Shown: positions 6,090-7,507 of the stretch, piece after piece
Layout of the letters: the number at the start of each line of letters is the position of its first letter
Position numbering within the stretch: position 1 is the first letter of the stretch
Origin: Desulfuromusa sp.
Lineage (GTDB): Bacteria; Desulfobacterota; Desulfuromonadia; Desulfuromonadales; Geopsychrobacteraceae
Direction: 5' to 3'
Length of the DNA stretch: 7,507 nt
NCBI GenBank assembly: GCA_023145655.1
Contig: JAGLDI010000087.1
Span: 1 to 7,507 of the forward strand
Notes under the pieces: model-generated
What the model was told of the DNA's origin: nothing
The model's database searches: none
Seen by the model: the letters and a program-made list of their open reading frames with translations, nothing else
Translations under genes and position numbers: made by a program

Positions 6090-7507
6090 TCAGAAAAATA
6101 GTTGCAATTCTTTTCTCACCCTGACCAGCAGCTCACCTGGCGATAGACGGCCTAGCTCAATATTGAGTTTAAAATCAGCTCCAAGGCGATATTTATCCGG
6201 TTGCTCAGTCACCAGCTGCCGGATCAAATTGGGAGAAATCTTTGTTGAGGAATGAAACGATAAACTGAGTCGTTTATTATCATATTCAAGCAACTCCACG
6301 CAGAGTTTTTTCAGCAGAATTCGCAACCGCATCGTGGCAATCAGTACCTCTCCTGCAAGGGGCGGTTCACCGTAGCGGTCACGTAACTCTTCGACCAGAT
6401 CAAACAACTCTTCATCATTCTCAGCTCTGGCCAATCGCTGATAGAATTGCAGCCGTTGATTGGGATCGGGTAAATACTTTTCCGGGAAAAAGGCGGACAA
6501 ACCCAGGCGGATTTCCGGATCGATCCGCTCTTCCCGTTCTTTGCCACGAAGGCGGTCAATCGTCTCTTCAAGCAGTTCCGTGTAGAGTTCAAAACCGATG
6601 GCAGCAATCGGTCCCGATTGTTTTCCCCCCAGCAGGTCACCGGCACCACGGAGCTCCAGATCATGACTGGCAATCCGAAAGCCGGCACCCAGTTCGGTCA
6701 ATTCCTGGAGAACTCGCAGTCGTTCACGGGCCTCACGGGTCAGGGCTGCTTCTCCTGGAATCAACAGATAGGCATAGGCGCGCCGATCACTCCGCCCGAC
6801 CCGACCACGTAACTGATAGAGTTGGGAGAGACCAAAGCGGTCAGCACGGTTAATAATAATGGTATTGGCACGAGGAATATCGAGGCCGTTTTCGATAATG
6901 GTTGAGGCGACCAGCAGGTTGCTTTTCCCGGCAATAAAATCAAGCATCACCTGTTCCAGATCTTTTTCCGGCAGCTGCCCATGACCGATGGAAATGGTTG
7001 CTTCAGGAACCAGTTGATGGAGTTGTTCCGCCATCGCATCAATTGTTTGTACCCGGTTATGGACAAAATAAACCTGCCCGCCACGGCGCAGTTCACGCAG
7101 GATTGCCTGACGGATCAGTTCATCATCAAAACGACTGATATAAGTGCGGATAGCCAACCGGTCTACCGGCGCTGTTTCAATCACCGACAGATCACGCATT
7201 CCGCTCAGACTCATATGCAGGGTGCGGGGAATCGGAGTGGCACTCAGGGTGAGGATATCAACCTCGGCACGCAACTGTTTCAGTTTTTCTTTGTGGCTGA
7301 CCCCGAAACGTTGTTCTTCATCGACAACCAGTAATCCAAGGTCTTTAAAACGGACATCGCGTTGCAACAGCCGGTGGGTTCCTATGAGAATATCAATTTT
7401 ACCTGCAGCAGCTGCTTCCAGGGTCTTGCGATTTTCGACAGTTGAACGGAACCGGGAAACCATCTCGACCCGGATCGGAAAATCGTGTAACCGCTGCTGA
7501 AAACTTT
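6090..7507 (-). CDS. mfd: Mfd, transcription-repair coupling factor (5' part beyond window)
   Basis: Mfd pushes RNA polymerase stalled at a lesion off the DNA using ATP-driven translocation and recruits UvrA. The window holds the last 471 codons of a protein usually near 1150 residues. The frame runs to the right edge; the first ATG inside (7463) is internal, because the preceding codons still match Mfd (FPIRVEMVSRFRS). Seen in order: GTHRLLQ (from 7382), the helicase motif II box DEEQRFG (7322-7302), SATPIPRT (from 7244), GGQVYFVHN, the motif V-like STIIENGLDIP, QLRGRVGR (6815-6792), the RecG/Mfd TRG segment DLELRGAGDLLGGKQSG (6662-6612), then the C-terminal D7 domain, which in E. coli masks the UvrA-binding surface. 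The N-terminal UvrB-like modules, RNA polymerase-interaction domain and Walker A lie outside the window. The next gene begins 95 bp after the TGA. Confidence 0.97.
   Translation of the reverse strand, partial: SFQQRLHDFPIRVEMVSRFRSTVENRKTLEAAAAGKIDILIGTHRLLQRDVRFKDLGLLVVDEEQRFGVSHKEKLKQLRAEVDILTLSATPIPRTLHMSLSGMRDLSVIETAPVDRLAIRTYISRFDDELIRQAILRELRRGGQVYFVHNRVQTIDAMAEQLHQLVPEATISIGHGQLPEKDLEQVMLDFIAGKSNLLVASTIIENGLDIPRANTIIINRADRFGLSQLYQLRGRVGRSDRRAYAYLLIPGEAALTREARERLRVLQELTELGAGFRIASHDLELRGAGDLLGGKQSGPIAAIGFELYTELLEETIDRLRGKEREERIDPEIRLGLSAFFPEKYLPDPNQRLQFYQRLARAENDEELFDLVEELRDRYGEPPLAGEVLIATMRLRILLKKLCVELLEYDNKRLSLSFHSSTKISPNLIRQLVTEQPDKYRLGADFKLNIELGRLSPGELLVRVRKELQLFF

Noticed and set aside
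6090..7463. Taking ATG 7463 as the mfd start
   Set aside because: The frame is open to the window edge and the 14 codons before it match Mfd, so the gene is truncated by the window, not short.

Overview
The window appears to be chromosomal DNA from a Gram-negative bacterium, most likely of the Desulfuromonadia/Geobacter-Pelobacter type. That placement rests on the gene order mfd - parvulin lipoprotein - surA-like - pdxA - uvrA, which I recall from that group, on the protein sequences, and on outer-membrane chaperones (a lipoprotein signal and a SurA-like periplasmic protein). It is an inference from memory, not a database result. All five genes lie on the minus strand; I see no credible plus-strand gene.

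Layout, in transcription order (right to left): the C-terminal part of mfd (cut by the right edge); a 95-bp gap; a parvulin-type lipoprotein with a TTG start and a ten-codon upstream ORF touching it; an 86-bp gap with a 14-bp palindrome; a SurA-like chaperone with a single degenerate parvulin domain; a 61-bp gap with a weak hairpin plus T-run; pdxA; a 331-bp gap filled almost entirely by two unrelated long imperfect inverted repeats; and uvrA, which runs off the left edge shortly before its C-terminal end.

Functionally the set combines transcription-coupled and global nucleotide excision repair (Mfd at one end, UvrA at the other), two envelope folding factors and one step of the DXP-dependent pyridoxal phosphate pathway. 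The surA-pdxA adjacency is also found in Escherichia coli, so that part is an old linkage. The short gaps from mfd to pdxA suit one transcription unit. uvrA is set apart by the repeat-filled gap and may have its own promoter.

I do not see an undescribed defence, mobile or biosynthetic system. The points most worth a second look are the two palindromic elements before uvrA, the odd start region of the parvulin lipoprotein (T6 run, out-of-frame ATG, TTGA overlap), and the loss of the usual first parvulin histidine in both chaperones.
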